Notes under the pieces: model-generated
What the model saw: the letters and a program-made list of their open reading frames with translations, nothing else
Told to the model about the DNA's origin: nothing
Database searches by the model: none
Shown here: positions 1 to 6,989 of the stretch, in pieces
Layout of the letters: each line of letters begins with the position of its first letter
Position numbering within the stretch: position 1 is the stretch's first letter
Source of the DNA: Acidimicrobiia bacterium
GTDB lineage: Bacteria > Actinomycetota > Acidimicrobiia > Spongiisociales > SHLN01
Assembly (NCBI GenBank): GCA_004283105.1
Contig: SHLN01000121.1
Location: forward strand, 1-7,973
Length of the DNA stretch: 7,973 nt
Reading direction: 5' to 3'
Position numbers and translations under genes: made by a program

Positions 1-1057
1 GCACCAGGATGAGGGCCGCGAGGCCCAGCGGCATCAGCGTGAAGAGCGAGGCGATCGACCCCGCCATCGCCCAGCCGAAACCGCGCCGGCGGACGGCGAA
101 GATGCCGCCCACGATGCCCACCACGGCGAGCAGGGCCAGAAACAGCCCCAAGCTCCCCATCATCCAGCTGATCACCTCGAGCGGCACGTCCTCGTCTTCC
201 CGAACATCCGGAATGCTGTGCAGGATCGCGGTCCCGAAGGTCACGAGGCCGGCACCGATCAGGGCGCAGACGCCGCTCACGATCTGCAGTACGCCAGCCA
301 CCACCGGCATCCAGTCTGCGAATTGGGCGGGCCAGTCTTCGTCGGCGACGTCCTGGCTGTTCTCGTATCGGAGGAACGTGCGGGCCAGCGTCGGTCGGAC
401 CAGACCCGGTGAGTCGACCCCGTTCCCGGTCCAGTCGCCGGCAAAGACGGCGTCGTCGGGAATGCCCCAGAAGAACTCGAGGTCGGTGGCGGCGACACCG
501 CCGTCGGGAAGGCCGCCGGTGGTGGCATCGGTCATGTATACGAGACCGGTCGACTCCCGATGAAGTCCAATGTCGTCGGTGCCGTCGCCGTTGAAGTCGA
601 GCGCGAACGGCTTGTCCTGCGGCACTCCGAAGTAGTACTCGGCCTGGGCAACGAGAGTCTCGTTGAAGTTGTTGATGTAGACCTTGCCCTCGGACGGCCG
701 ATAGACGCTGAACGTGTCGGTGCCGTCTCCGTCCCAATCCCCTGCGATGGGGATATCGCCCGGGATGCCCATGAACCAGCTATCGGTCGCAATGCCCGTC
801 TCGCGGCGGTCGATGATATAGGCGAAGCCATTCGAGGGTCGATAGAGGCCGGGGGTGTCGACGCCGGTGCCGTACCAATCTCCGAGGAATGGGATGTCGC
901 CGGGAACACCGAAGAAGAAGCTCTCGTCGGCGCCCAGATTCCACAGCCCGGTGGCCGGATCAACGAATCCGACCTCGTCGGGCGTGTCGGCCGCCCCGGC
1001 CACTGCCGGTGCGAGGGTCAATGCCCCGATGAAGACGAGTGCCAGCAGATTCCGGAT
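1..1057 (-). CDS. Secreted/membrane-anchored protein with FG-GAP-like repeats and a C-terminal multi-helix membrane domain (3' end beyond window; ATC start)
   Basis: The frame is open for 352 codons to the window edge, so the C-terminus is missing. Residues 1-23 form a classic signal peptide: Arg2, a hydrophobic core LLALVFIGALTLAPAVA, and a likely cut near AGA-AD. Residues 46-231 hold four FG-GAP/VCBS-like repeats with Asp-Gly loops; D107-W-D-G-D-G-T-D114 and D154-F-N-G-D-G-T-D161 look able to bind calcium. After a Trp/Asp-rich linker come three hydrophobic stretches (about 250-280, 296-321, 328-352), with an acidic loop (284-295) and an Arg triplet (323-325) between them. No ATG, GTG or TTG lies in frame between the ALDH stop and the signal peptide. 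The start is chosen because ATC sits six bases after AAGGGAG and gives an intact signal peptide. Repeats of this type are usually beta-propeller blades or adhesion modules; the specific role is unknown. The gene lies 66 bases downstream of the ALDH gene and may be co-transcribed. Confidence 0.8.
   Translation of the reverse strand, partial: MRNLLALVFIGALTLAPAVAGAADTPDEVGFVDPATGLWNLGADESFFFGVPGDIPFLGDWYGTGVDTPGLYRPSNGFAYIIDRRETGIATDSWFMGIPGDIPIAGDWDGDGTDTFSVYRPSEGKVYINNFNETLVAQAEYYFGVPQDKPFALDFNGDGTDDIGLHRESTGLVYMTDATTGGLPDGGVAATDLEFFWGIPDDAVFAGDWTGNGVDSPGLVRPTLARTFLRYENSQDVADEDWPAQFADWMPVVAGVLQIVSGVCALIGAGLVTFGTAILHSIPDVREDEDVPLEVISWMMGSLGLFLALLAVVGIVGGIFAVRRRGFGWAMAGSIASLFTLMPLGLAALILV
365..922 (-). 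repeat. Four degenerate FG-GAP-like repeats (protein level)
   Basis: Four copies of a roughly 38-residue unit begin at residues 46, 93, 140 and 194 of the left-edge protein, giving spacings of 47, 47 and 54. Each has an aromatic run, then G-[VI]-P-x-D, then D-[WF]-x-G-x-G-x-D, and mostly an arginine-rich turn such as Y-R-P-S and an aromatic strand. Copies 2 and 3 have full Asp-rich loops. Copies 1 and 4 have Tyr/Thr or Thr/Asn in place of loop acidic residues. Four blades are fewer than the seven of integrin-type propellers, so the domain may be incomplete or assemble differently. Confidence 0.72.
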
Positions 1058-1063
1058 GTCCTG

Positions 1064-1070
1064 CTCCCTT
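1064..1070 (-). promoter_or_regulatory. Shine-Dalgarno site that decides the non-canonical ATC start
   Basis: AAGGGAG on the minus strand is followed by six bases (CAGGAC) and then ATC at 1055-1057. This is near-ideal spacing, and translation from ATC gives R-N-L-L-A-L-V, the typical start of a signal peptide. No standard start codon lies between the upstream in-frame stop (1124-1126) and this point. The next possible start, TTG at 1019-1021, would cut away most of the signal peptide. Confidence 0.6.
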
Positions 1071-1123
1071 GTTGCCCACCGTGAGGCTAGTAGACCACCC
1101 TGCGTGACGACAGCCGGGGTCGG

Positions 1124-2569
1124 CTAGTTCGAATCGATGAACACCGTCTTCAGTTCGCTGTAGTGGTCGAGGGCGACCATGCCCTGTTCTCGCCCTATCC
1201 CGCTCCCCTTGACCCCTCCGAAGGGGGCCTCGATATGAACGCTCGAAGAGGAGTTGACCGAGATCATCCCCGTGTTGAAGCCCCGCACCACCCGGAGGGC
1301 GCGTCCTATGTCTCGAGTCCACACGGATCCGGAAAGCCCGTAGGGGGAGTCGTTGGCGAGTCGGACGGCCTCGTCTTCATCGTTGAAGGCCATGATCCCG
1401 ACGACGGGCCCGAATACTTCCTCCTGCATGATGCGCATGTCCGATCGGACATCCACGTAGACCGCAGGCGTCAAATAGGACCCGGCCGCCAGCGAGCCGC
1501 CCGGTCGTTCGCCCCCGCACATCCGACGCGCTCCTTCACCGTCGGCGATGTCGAGGAAGCCCGACACCGTGCCGAGGTGCTCGGGGGTGATGAGCGGACC
1601 CATTTCCGTCGCTTCATCTCCCGGGTCGCCGACGATCAGGCTCTCCGCTCTGGCCGAGAAGCGCTCTACGAACTCGTCGAACACGGGTCGCTCCACGAGG
1701 ATCCGGCTCCTCGAGCAGCAGTCCTGGCCGGCATTGTCGTAGGTGGCAAACAGAGACGACTCGACACAGGCATCGAGGTCGGTATCGGCGAACACGATGT
1801 TGGCCGACTTGCCGCCCAGTTCGAGCGAGGTGTTCGTGATCCCCGCCGCCGCCCCTTGCATGACCGAGGTCCCGACCTCGGTCGACCCGGTGAACGAGAT
1901 CTTGCGAGTGAGCGGATGCCGGATGAGGGCGTCACCGACCACAGACCCTCTTCCCGGAACCACGTTGAAGACGCCGGCCGGGACCCCCGCCTCGGTTGCG
2001 ATATCGGCCAGGGCGAGGGCCGATAGGGGAGTGACTCCGGCCGGCTTGGCCACGACCGAGTTCCCCATGGCCAGCGCGGGCGCCACCTTCCAGGAAAGGA
2101 TCAGCATCGGGAAGTTCCAGGGCACGATGAGCCCGCAGACGCCCACCGGTTCGCGGAAGGTCAGGAGCGTCCCGTCGGCGTGGCCGGGAATCGTCTGACC
2201 GTGAATCTTGTCGACTGCACCGGCGTAGAAGTCGAACGTGGCGGCGACACCGGCGATTTCTCCCCGTGCGGCCGAGATCGGCTTGCCGCCGTTGCTCGAT
2301 TCCAGCCGGGCGAGGTCTTCGAGGTCGCGCCGGACCAGGTCGGCGATCCGTCTGAGGACGTCGCGCCGCTCGCGCGGCGATGCGCGGCGCCACACGCCCT
2401 GGTCGAATCGATCGGCGCCGATCTGGATGGCCCGCTCGATGTCGGCGGGCGAAGCGCTTGCTACCTCCGCGATCGGCTCGCCGGTGGCGGGGTTGAAGAT
2501 GGTGGTGGTCTCGCCGGTGCTGCTCTCGCATCGTTTTCCGTCGAGGGACAACCCTTCGAACTGTGTCAT
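1124..2569 (-). CDS. NAD(P)-dependent aldehyde dehydrogenase (ALDH superfamily, betaine/gamma-glutamylaminoaldehyde-type)
   Basis: This 481-residue soluble enzyme is of normal length for the family and oxidises an aldehyde to a carboxylate. Landmarks in order are W151-N-F-P154 with the oxyanion Asn152, K175 in the cofactor segment, F226-T-G-S-T-E-V-G233 in the Rossmann fold, general base E250 in L-E-L-G-G-K, catalytic C284 in G-Q-D-C-C, and E384-V-F-G-P388. The residue after K175-P-A is Gly178, where most NAD-preferring relatives have Glu; that Glu holds the adenine ribose, so NADP+ or mixed cofactor use is possible. GGAG lies seven bases before the ATG, within the end of the SDR gene, whose stop is only four bases upstream. 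Following a ligase and an SDR, its likely substrate is the aldehyde the SDR makes, perhaps with the nitrogen protected as a gamma-glutamyl amide. Function as an ALDH is very secure; the substrate is inferred. Confidence 0.95.
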   Translation of the reverse strand: MTQFEGLSLDGKRCESSTGETTTIFNPATGEPIAEVASASPADIERAIQIGADRFDQGVWRRASPRERRDVLRRIADLVRRDLEDLARLESSNGGKPISAARGEIAGVAATFDFYAGAVDKIHGQTIPGHADGTLLTFREPVGVCGLIVPWNFPMLILSWKVAPALAMGNSVVAKPAGVTPLSALALADIATEAGVPAGVFNVVPGRGSVVGDALIRHPLTRKISFTGSTEVGTSVMQGAAAGITNTSLELGGKSANIVFADTDLDACVESSLFATYDNAGQDCCSRSRILVERPVFDEFVERFSARAESLIVGDPGDEATEMGPLITPEHLGTVSGFLDIADGEGARRMCGGERPGGSLAAGSYLTPAVYVDVRSDMRIMQEEVFGPVVGIMAFNDEDEAVRLANDSPYGLSGSVWTRDIGRALRVVRGFNTGMISVNSSSSVHIEAPFGGVKGSGIGREQGMVALDHYSELKTVFIDSN

Positions 2570-2573
2570 GTGG

Positions 2574-3347
2574 CTACTCCGGTGTTACGTAGGCGGCGGT
2601 GAGCCCGCCGTCGACTAGGAATTCTGTGCCGGTCACGTACGACGACTCGTCGGAGGCGAGGTAGAGGGCGGCCTCAGCCATCTCCTTGGCCTCTCCGAAT
2701 CGTCCCATCGGTACGTGCACCAACCGGCGGTGGCGCTTCTCCTCGGTGTCCAGGAAGTCCATGAGGAGCTTGGTGCGGAGGGGACCCGGGCAGAGCGCGT
2801 TCACGCGGATGTTCTGGCGGGCGTGCACGACCGCCAGTTCCCGGGTGAGGGCGAGAACGGCCCCCTTGGAAGCGGTATAGGCAAGCTGGGGCGTGGCCGC
2901 CCCCACCAGCGCCACGAATGACGCCGTGTTGATGACCGATCCGCCCCCGGCTCGCAGCAGCGCCGGGATACCGTACTTGCAGCCGAGATAGACACCCTTG
3001 GCATTGACCGCCATCGTCCGGTCCCAGACGGCCTCCTCCGTACTCATGGCATCGCCGTCGTCACCCATCATGATGCCTGCGTTGTTGAACAGCACGTCGA
3101 GGCGGCCAAACTCCTCCTCGGCCGCGCTTACCATGCCCTCGCAGCCGGCTGCGGTCGAAACATCTGCGATGACCGGCTCGCATGCACCACCGGCACTCCG
3201 GATCTCGGTGGCAACGGCTTCGACGGCGTTCTCATCCATGTCGACGGCCGTGACGCTTGCCCCCTCGCCGGCAAACAGCAGCGCCGCCTCCCGTCCGATG
3301 CCGTTGCCGGCCCCGGTGATGAGGGCCACTTTCTTCTCGAGTCGCAT
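2574..3347 (-). CDS. Short-chain dehydrogenase/reductase, classical SDR, probably NAD-dependent
   Basis: This 257-residue single-domain oxidoreductase has all classical SDR marks: cofactor motif T11-G-A-G-N-G-I-G18, Asp36 at the end of strand 2 (predicts NAD(H) over NADP(H)), D62-V63, N88-N-A-G91, and the catalytic tetrad N115, S143, Y157 and K161 (Y-T-A-S-K). P187-G-P and the D246-G-G end motif complete the fold. The frame stays open upstream inside the ligase gene, giving a possible 395-residue product. The chosen ATG begins exactly at the start of the fold (M-R-L-E-K-K-V-A-L-I-T-G) and follows a strong ribosome site. Lying between a glutamate-amine ligase and an aldehyde dehydrogenase, it most simply oxidises an alcohol to an aldehyde in the same pathway. 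The opposite direction, or a sugar/polyol substrate, cannot be excluded. Confidence 0.93.
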   Translation of the reverse strand: MRLEKKVALITGAGNGIGREAALLFAGEGASVTAVDMDENAVEAVATEIRSAGGACEPVIADVSTAAGCEGMVSAAEEEFGRLDVLFNNAGIMMGDDGDAMSTEEAVWDRTMAVNAKGVYLGCKYGIPALLRAGGGSVINTASFVALVGAATPQLAYTASKGAVLALTRELAVVHARQNIRVNALCPGPLRTKLLMDFLDTEEKRHRRLVHVPMGRFGEAKEMAEAALYLASDESSYVTGTEFLVDGGLTAAYVTPE

Positions 3348-3353
3348 GGTCGG

Positions 3354-3360
3354 CTCCTTC
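3354..3360 (-). promoter_or_regulatory. Shine-Dalgarno site of the SDR gene, overlapping the ligase stop
   Basis: GAAGGAG is followed by six bases and the ATG at 3347. It shares bases with the TGA of the upstream ligase gene (3359-3361), so termination there would bring ribosomes directly onto it. It fixes the SDR start against the longer open frame. Confidence 0.8.
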
Positions 3361-4729
3361 AGATTCGTTCGAAGTACCGCTGCCGCTCCCAGTCGGTGAC
3401 GGCGGTGTCGTAGGCCGCCAACTCCAGCTCGAAGAAGTGGCGGTAGTGCTCGTGGACGTCGGCACCGAGTGCTCGAACGGCGAACTCGCTTCCCGCAAAC
3501 AATGCGAGGGCATCCCCCAGGGTGGTAGGGACTTCCGGCAAGTCTTCGGCTGCGTACACATCGCCTTCGAAGATGGCGGGCGGTTCTATCTGGTTCTCGA
3601 TGCCATCGAGCCCGGCCGCCAGCATGGCGGCGTATGCCAGGTACGGGTTGACGTCCGCGCCCGGGATCCGGCACTCGATGCGCAGGCCCGGGCCGCTGCC
3701 GACGATCCTGAACCCGGCGGTGCGGTTGTCGTGACTCCAGGCGATCCTGGTCGGGGCCCACGACTCGCTCTGGAACCGCTTATACGAGTTGATGGTGGGT
3801 GCGAACAACACGATGAGCTCGGCCACTTTGTCCATCCACCCGCCCAGGAACCAGCGGAACTCGTCGGATACCTGGAGCGGTCCTGCGGCCACCTCGCCTG
3901 GAAACGCGTTGCCGTCATCGTTCCACAGGCTCACGTGGAGGTGGCAGCTCGAGCCCGCCTCGTCGGCGTGGGGTTTGGCCATGAACGTCACGCTCATCCC
4001 GAGGGCGTCGGCCGTCTCCTTCATGCACTGTTTCATGAGGACATGGCGGTCGGCCATCTCGAGAACCTCGGCGTACCGGATGTTCATCTCGTGCTGGCCG
4101 CGTCCCCATTCCCCCTTGGAAGTTTCCACCGGGATCCCCGAGCGCGACAGGTGCCGGCGCACCGATCCGTTGTACGGCTCTTCCCGGGTTCCCTGCAGCA
4201 GGTGGTAGTCCTCGATGTACCAGCCGACCGGACGAAGATTGGCGTAGCCCGCTTCGGCCGCTGCCCGGTAGCCCTCTTCGAAGATGAAGTACTCGAGCTC
4301 CGAAGCCGCTCTGGCCGAGTAGCCCATATCGGCGGCCCGATCGAGTTGCCGGCGCAGAATCGACCGGGGCGCTACCGCCACCGGCTGGTGAGTGGAGGTG
4401 TCGAGCAGGTCACACAACACGATGGCCGACCGGGGGAGCCAGTCGGCCAGCCGGAGGGTCGCCAGGTCGGGCACCATGTGGAAGTCGCCGTATCCCTTCT
4501 CCCAGTTTGCGTAGTCGTAGCCGGCAACCGGTTCCATTTCCATGTCGACGGTGAGCAAGTAGTCACAGGCGTGTGTTCCGGCCGAATGGGCGTCCTCGAG
4601 AAAGAAGCCGGCATCGAAGCGCTTGCCGTGCAGCCGCCCGTAGTGGTCGGTGAAGCCGACGACGACCGTGTCTATTTCGTCGGCCTCGGCCAGGTTCCTC
4701 AGCTCATCGATGGATAGCAATCCGCGCAT
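3359..4729 (-). CDS. Glutamine-synthetase-like glutamate-amine ligase (gamma-glutamylpolyamine/ethanolamide/isopropylamide synthetase type)
   Basis: The 456-residue protein has the GS catalytic domain. Metal and substrate residues are E144/E146 in S-E-L-E-Y-F, E207 and E214 (G-Q-H-E-M-N), H263 (C-H-L-H-V-S-L), N314-S-Y-K-R318, N335-R336, and E352-C-R354 followed by N-P-Y-L-A. The D-G-S-S-type ammonium motif of the true GS N-domain is not seen, and the flap E-A-P motif is S-W-A-P, with Trp324 where GSI has its essential Glu. Y392 sits near the adenylylation position, but the usual Y-D-L-P-P-E context is missing. PuuA, IpuC and the Streptomyces GlnA3/GlnA4 enzymes are GS-like ligases that attach glutamate to an amine using ATP, and this protein best fits that group. 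AGGAGG lies ten bases before the ATG, in the 32-base gap after the UgpE-like permease. Fold is certain; an amine acceptor is likely; its identity is unknown. Confidence 0.9.
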   Translation of the reverse strand: MRGLLSIDELRNLAEADEIDTVVVGFTDHYGRLHGKRFDAGFFLEDAHSAGTHACDYLLTVDMEMEPVAGYDYANWEKGYGDFHMVPDLATLRLADWLPRSAIVLCDLLDTSTHQPVAVAPRSILRRQLDRAADMGYSARAASELEYFIFEEGYRAAAEAGYANLRPVGWYIEDYHLLQGTREEPYNGSVRRHLSRSGIPVETSKGEWGRGQHEMNIRYAEVLEMADRHVLMKQCMKETADALGMSVTFMAKPHADEAGSSCHLHVSLWNDDGNAFPGEVAAGPLQVSDEFRWFLGGWMDKVAELIVLFAPTINSYKRFQSESWAPTRIAWSHDNRTAGFRIVGSGPGLRIECRIPGADVNPYLAYAAMLAAGLDGIENQIEPPAIFEGDVYAAEDLPEVPTTLGDALALFAGSEFAVRALGADVHEHYRHFFELELAAYDTAVTDWERQRYFERI

Positions 4730-4761
4730 TCCGAACCATCCTCCTGGTCAATACAGGCCGA

Positions 4762-5610
4762 CTATTTGTCCTGTCCGATCGCAAACCCGCTCATGAATCG
4801 TTTCTGCATCAGGACGAAGAAGATGGCGGGTGGAATCGATGCGATGATCGCCGCCAGCATGAGCGGTCCGTACGTCAAGGCCCCCTCGGTGTTGGTGAGT
4901 GTTTGCAGCGCAACCTGAACGACCGAGCGGGACTCGTCGCGGACGATGAGGCTCGGCCACAGGAACATGTTCCACGTGTACACAAACTGGATGACGAACA
5001 GAGCAGCGATGACGTTCCACGACACCGGGATGAGCACTCTCGTCAGGAACTTGATCGGGGTCGCTCCGTCGATCTGTGCTGCCTCGAGCAGGTCGCCGGG
5101 GAGGTTGGCGAAGTGTTGTCGGAAGAGGAATGCTCCTGTGGCCGATGCCAGGAACGGGACCACCAATGCCGTCATCGTGTCCTGCCACCCGAAACCGGAA
5201 ACCATACGGAACATGGCGAGGATCATGACCTCGGTCGGCATCATCAGCGTCACGAGCACGAAGAAGAAGATGAACCACTTGAACCGGAACTTGAAATACA
5301 CGAAGGCAAGGCCGGCCAGCAGCGAAAGGACCGTCTTACCGGCCGTTACCAGCACCGACATCTGAACCGAATTCCACATCGCTCCGGCGAAATCCCGTTT
5401 CACCCACACGGCCTCGAAGTTCGAGCGGAGCGCGCTGCCGGGGGTCAACTGGAACGAGAAGATCTCAGATTGGCTCTGGGTGGCGATAAGGCTGGCATAG
5501 AGCAGGGGAAAGGCGATGACGAACGCCGTCAAGGTGAGGCTCACGTGATACGGCCATTTGCGACCCCTCACCATGCCTCTCCGCTGAACACCGGGTGTCA
5601 AGCCTGCCAT
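4762..5610 (-). CDS. ABC transporter inner-membrane permease, UgpE-like (CUT1 family, MalG type)
   Basis: The 282-residue protein has six predicted helices, near residues 21-43, 78-104, 111-135, 146-165, 193-222 and 247-268, the normal size and topology for this half-permease. The cytoplasmic EAA loop that docks the ATPase is E176-A-A-Q-I-D-G-A183, ending in L-I-P195. The stretch F-L-A-S-A-T-G-A-F-L-F-R-Q just before it resembles UgpE more than MalG. The ATG shares one base with the TGA of the preceding permease (TGATG), and GGAGG lies six bases upstream, so translation is probably coupled. An alternative in-frame start at Met13 also has a purine-rich leader but would break the coupled arrangement. 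It should form a heterodimeric channel with the UgpA-like partner. The substrate cannot be read from the permease alone. Confidence 0.93.
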   Translation of the reverse strand: MAGLTPGVQRRGMVRGRKWPYHVSLTLTAFVIAFPLLYASLIATQSQSEIFSFQLTPGSALRSNFEAVWVKRDFAGAMWNSVQMSVLVTAGKTVLSLLAGLAFVYFKFRFKWFIFFFVLVTLMMPTEVMILAMFRMVSGFGWQDTMTALVVPFLASATGAFLFRQHFANLPGDLLEAAQIDGATPIKFLTRVLIPVSWNVIAALFVIQFVYTWNMFLWPSLIVRDESRSVVQVALQTLTNTEGALTYGPLMLAAIIASIPPAIFFVLMQKRFMSGFAIGQDK

Positions 5611-6989
5611 CAGGAGCCTCCGTAACTGACGCGGCTACCGCTGGTGCGGAACTGCCAGAGTGTGATGCCGATGATGGCGATGAACAGGAGCACCGATTGG
5701 GCGGCGCCGCGGCCCAGGTCTCCGTTGTTGACGCCGACCCGGATGATCTCGTAGATGGCCACCGACGTCTTGCCGGCGGGAGCGCCCTTGGTCATGAAGT
5801 CGATGGTCGCGTACACCTCGAAGAAGGCGTAGGTGAGATTGGTGACCAGGAGGAAGAACGTCATCGGGGAGAGGGCGGGAAGCACCACCTTCTTGAATCG
5901 CTGCCAGGTCCCTGCGCCGTCGATGATGGCCGCCTCGATCTGGTCAATGGGAACCGTCTGTAATCCGGCCAGGTAGAAGAGGATGTTGTAGCCGAGGATC
6001 TTCCACGCGCTGGCGAGAATGATGGCGGTCTGTGCCAGGACGGCATTCTCCCGGTAGTTGGGAACATCGATCCCGAACACCACTTCCATCGAGTGTTGAA
6101 AGATGCCGGCCGTTGGGTCGAAGATCATGAAGAACAGGACTCCGGCCACCGCGGGAGAAATGGCATACGGCCAGATGAGGAGGGTCCGGTAGATGGCCCC
6201 ACCGCCGATCTGCCGGAACGCCAGGTAGGCGATCGCCAATCCACCCGACATTCCGAGGGCGACGATCCCCACCGAAATGATGACGGTGTTCAGGTACACC
6301 GGGCGATAGGCCACCTGGCCGCCGCCACCGGGTGAGAACATGGCATAGAGCGCCACAAAAACCGACAGCATGGCGACGACTGCGGCCAGGTCGGCCCAGC
6401 GCCTTCCCGCAGTGCCGGGCGACGTGCGCCGGACGAAGAAGCGGGCCGCGTAGACGGCCCCGATGGCGAGCAGCGGATAGGCCACCAGCTTGAACGGATC
6501 GGTGATGAGTAGTTCGGAGAAGTTCCCGAAGCACACGTCGATCGATTTCGGCGCACCCAGTCGCGTCAGTTGTGTCGAAAGGGTGAAGGTCTGGACCGCC
6601 GGTGCGTAGAGGAACACCACCAGGATGACCAGGGTGGGAGAAAGCAGGACCCACGGCACCCACCATCCCATGCGGAACCCGCCGGTGCTGATTTCTCCGG
6701 TCATCGCCCCGCTCGTGACCTTCTTGCCGTCCGCCCGGTCGAACAGGGCGCGAGCCCCGAGCAGGGCCAGCAAAGAAGCGGTTGCCATGAGGCCGTAGGC
6801 CAACAGGTGGTCGACGCCGGTCGCTACCGACGAGAACCCGCACTGGCCCATAGCCAGTGGCGTTACCGCCGCGCCGGCCACGGCTACCGCCGATGCGATC
6901 CCGTACCGCTGCACGCTCGGGTTGTCGTTGGTGCGCCACACGAACAGCGGGCCCAGCAACGCGGCAGCGATCAGGCCGAGTATCAGCAT
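5610..6989 (-). CDS. ABC transporter inner-membrane permease, UgpA-like (CUT1), with N-terminal extension and extra helices inserted in the first periplasmic loop
   Basis: The C-terminal two thirds match UgpA closely: W-P-Y-A-I-S-P-A-V-A-G-V-L (273-285), S-A-W-K-I-L-G-Y-N-I-L-F-Y-L-A-G-L (327-343), EAA loop E352-A-A-I-I-D-G-A-G360 ending L-P371, then T-F-F-L-L-V and A-A-Q-S-V-L-L. At 459 residues it is much longer than the usual near-295. About 107 extra N-terminal residues carry three hydrophobic stretches (2-18, 29-47, 60-82). A further block of about 66 residues (166-231) with two hydrophobic stretches and a G-G-G-G turn splits the first periplasmic loop. Total predicted helices are about eleven. 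No strong Shine-Dalgarno precedes the ATG, which lies in a small inverted repeat; internal Met107 just before the core is another possible start. It pairs with the downstream permease. Confidence 0.9.
   Translation of the reverse strand: MLILGLIAAALLGPLFVWRTNDNPSVQRYGIASAVAVAGAAVTPLAMGQCGFSSVATGVDHLLAYGLMATASLLALLGARALFDRADGKKVTSGAMTGEISTGGFRMGWWVPWVLLSPTLVILVVFLYAPAVQTFTLSTQLTRLGAPKSIDVCFGNFSELLITDPFKLVAYPLLAIGAVYAARFFVRRTSPGTAGRRWADLAAVVAMLSVFVALYAMFSPGGGGQVAYRPVYLNTVIISVGIVALGMSGGLAIAYLAFRQIGGGAIYRTLLIWPYAISPAVAGVLFFMIFDPTAGIFQHSMEVVFGIDVPNYRENAVLAQTAIILASAWKILGYNILFYLAGLQTVPIDQIEAAIIDGAGTWQRFKKVVLPALSPMTFFLLVTNLTYAFFEVYATIDFMTKGAPAGKTSVAIYEIIRVGVNNGDLGRGAAQSVLLFIAIIGITLWQFRTSGSRVSYGGS

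Noticed and set aside
9..563. 184-codon plus-strand ORF near the left edge
   Set aside because: It is antisense to the repeat and membrane segments and its Ser/Pro/Thr/Arg-rich translation has no domain features.
560..1084. 174-codon plus-strand ORF and the 143-codon minus-strand ORF at 532-963
   Set aside because: Both are other-frame readings of the FG-GAP-like repeat gene; the repetitive look comes from its repeats. The frame with signal peptide, Asp-Gly loops and membrane helices is the real one.
1112..1125. AGCCG-ACCC-CGGCT hairpin at the ALDH stop as a terminator
   Set aside because: The stem is only five pairs, overlaps the stop codon and has no T-run after it; common by chance in GC-rich DNA.
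960..1322. 120-codon minus-strand ORF spanning the ALDH end and the start of the repeat gene
   Set aside because: It is an off-frame reading with Arg/Gly/His-rich sequence crossing the ALDH stop; it ends in the signal-peptide region of the real gene and has no domain.
1163..2026. 287-codon plus-strand ORF antisense to the aldehyde dehydrogenase
   Set aside because: It mirrors the ALDH coding strand, has low-complexity Arg/His/Asp composition and no ribosome site or domain that I recognise.
2574..3761. 395-residue version of the SDR starting inside the ligase gene
   Set aside because: The added 138 residues are an out-of-frame, Arg-rich reading of ligase codons. The SDR fold begins at the ATG at 3347, which has its own strong Shine-Dalgarno.
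3437..4717. 426-codon plus-strand ORF antisense to the GS-like ligase
   Set aside because: The opposite strand encodes an unambiguous GS-fold protein. The plus-strand translation is rich in Val, Gly, Arg and His with no recognisable domain, as expected from the complement of high-GC codons.
4748..5278. 176-codon minus-strand ORF inside the UgpE-like permease
   Set aside because: It is a frame-shifted reading of the permease with no membrane segments; the 282-codon frame has all family motifs.
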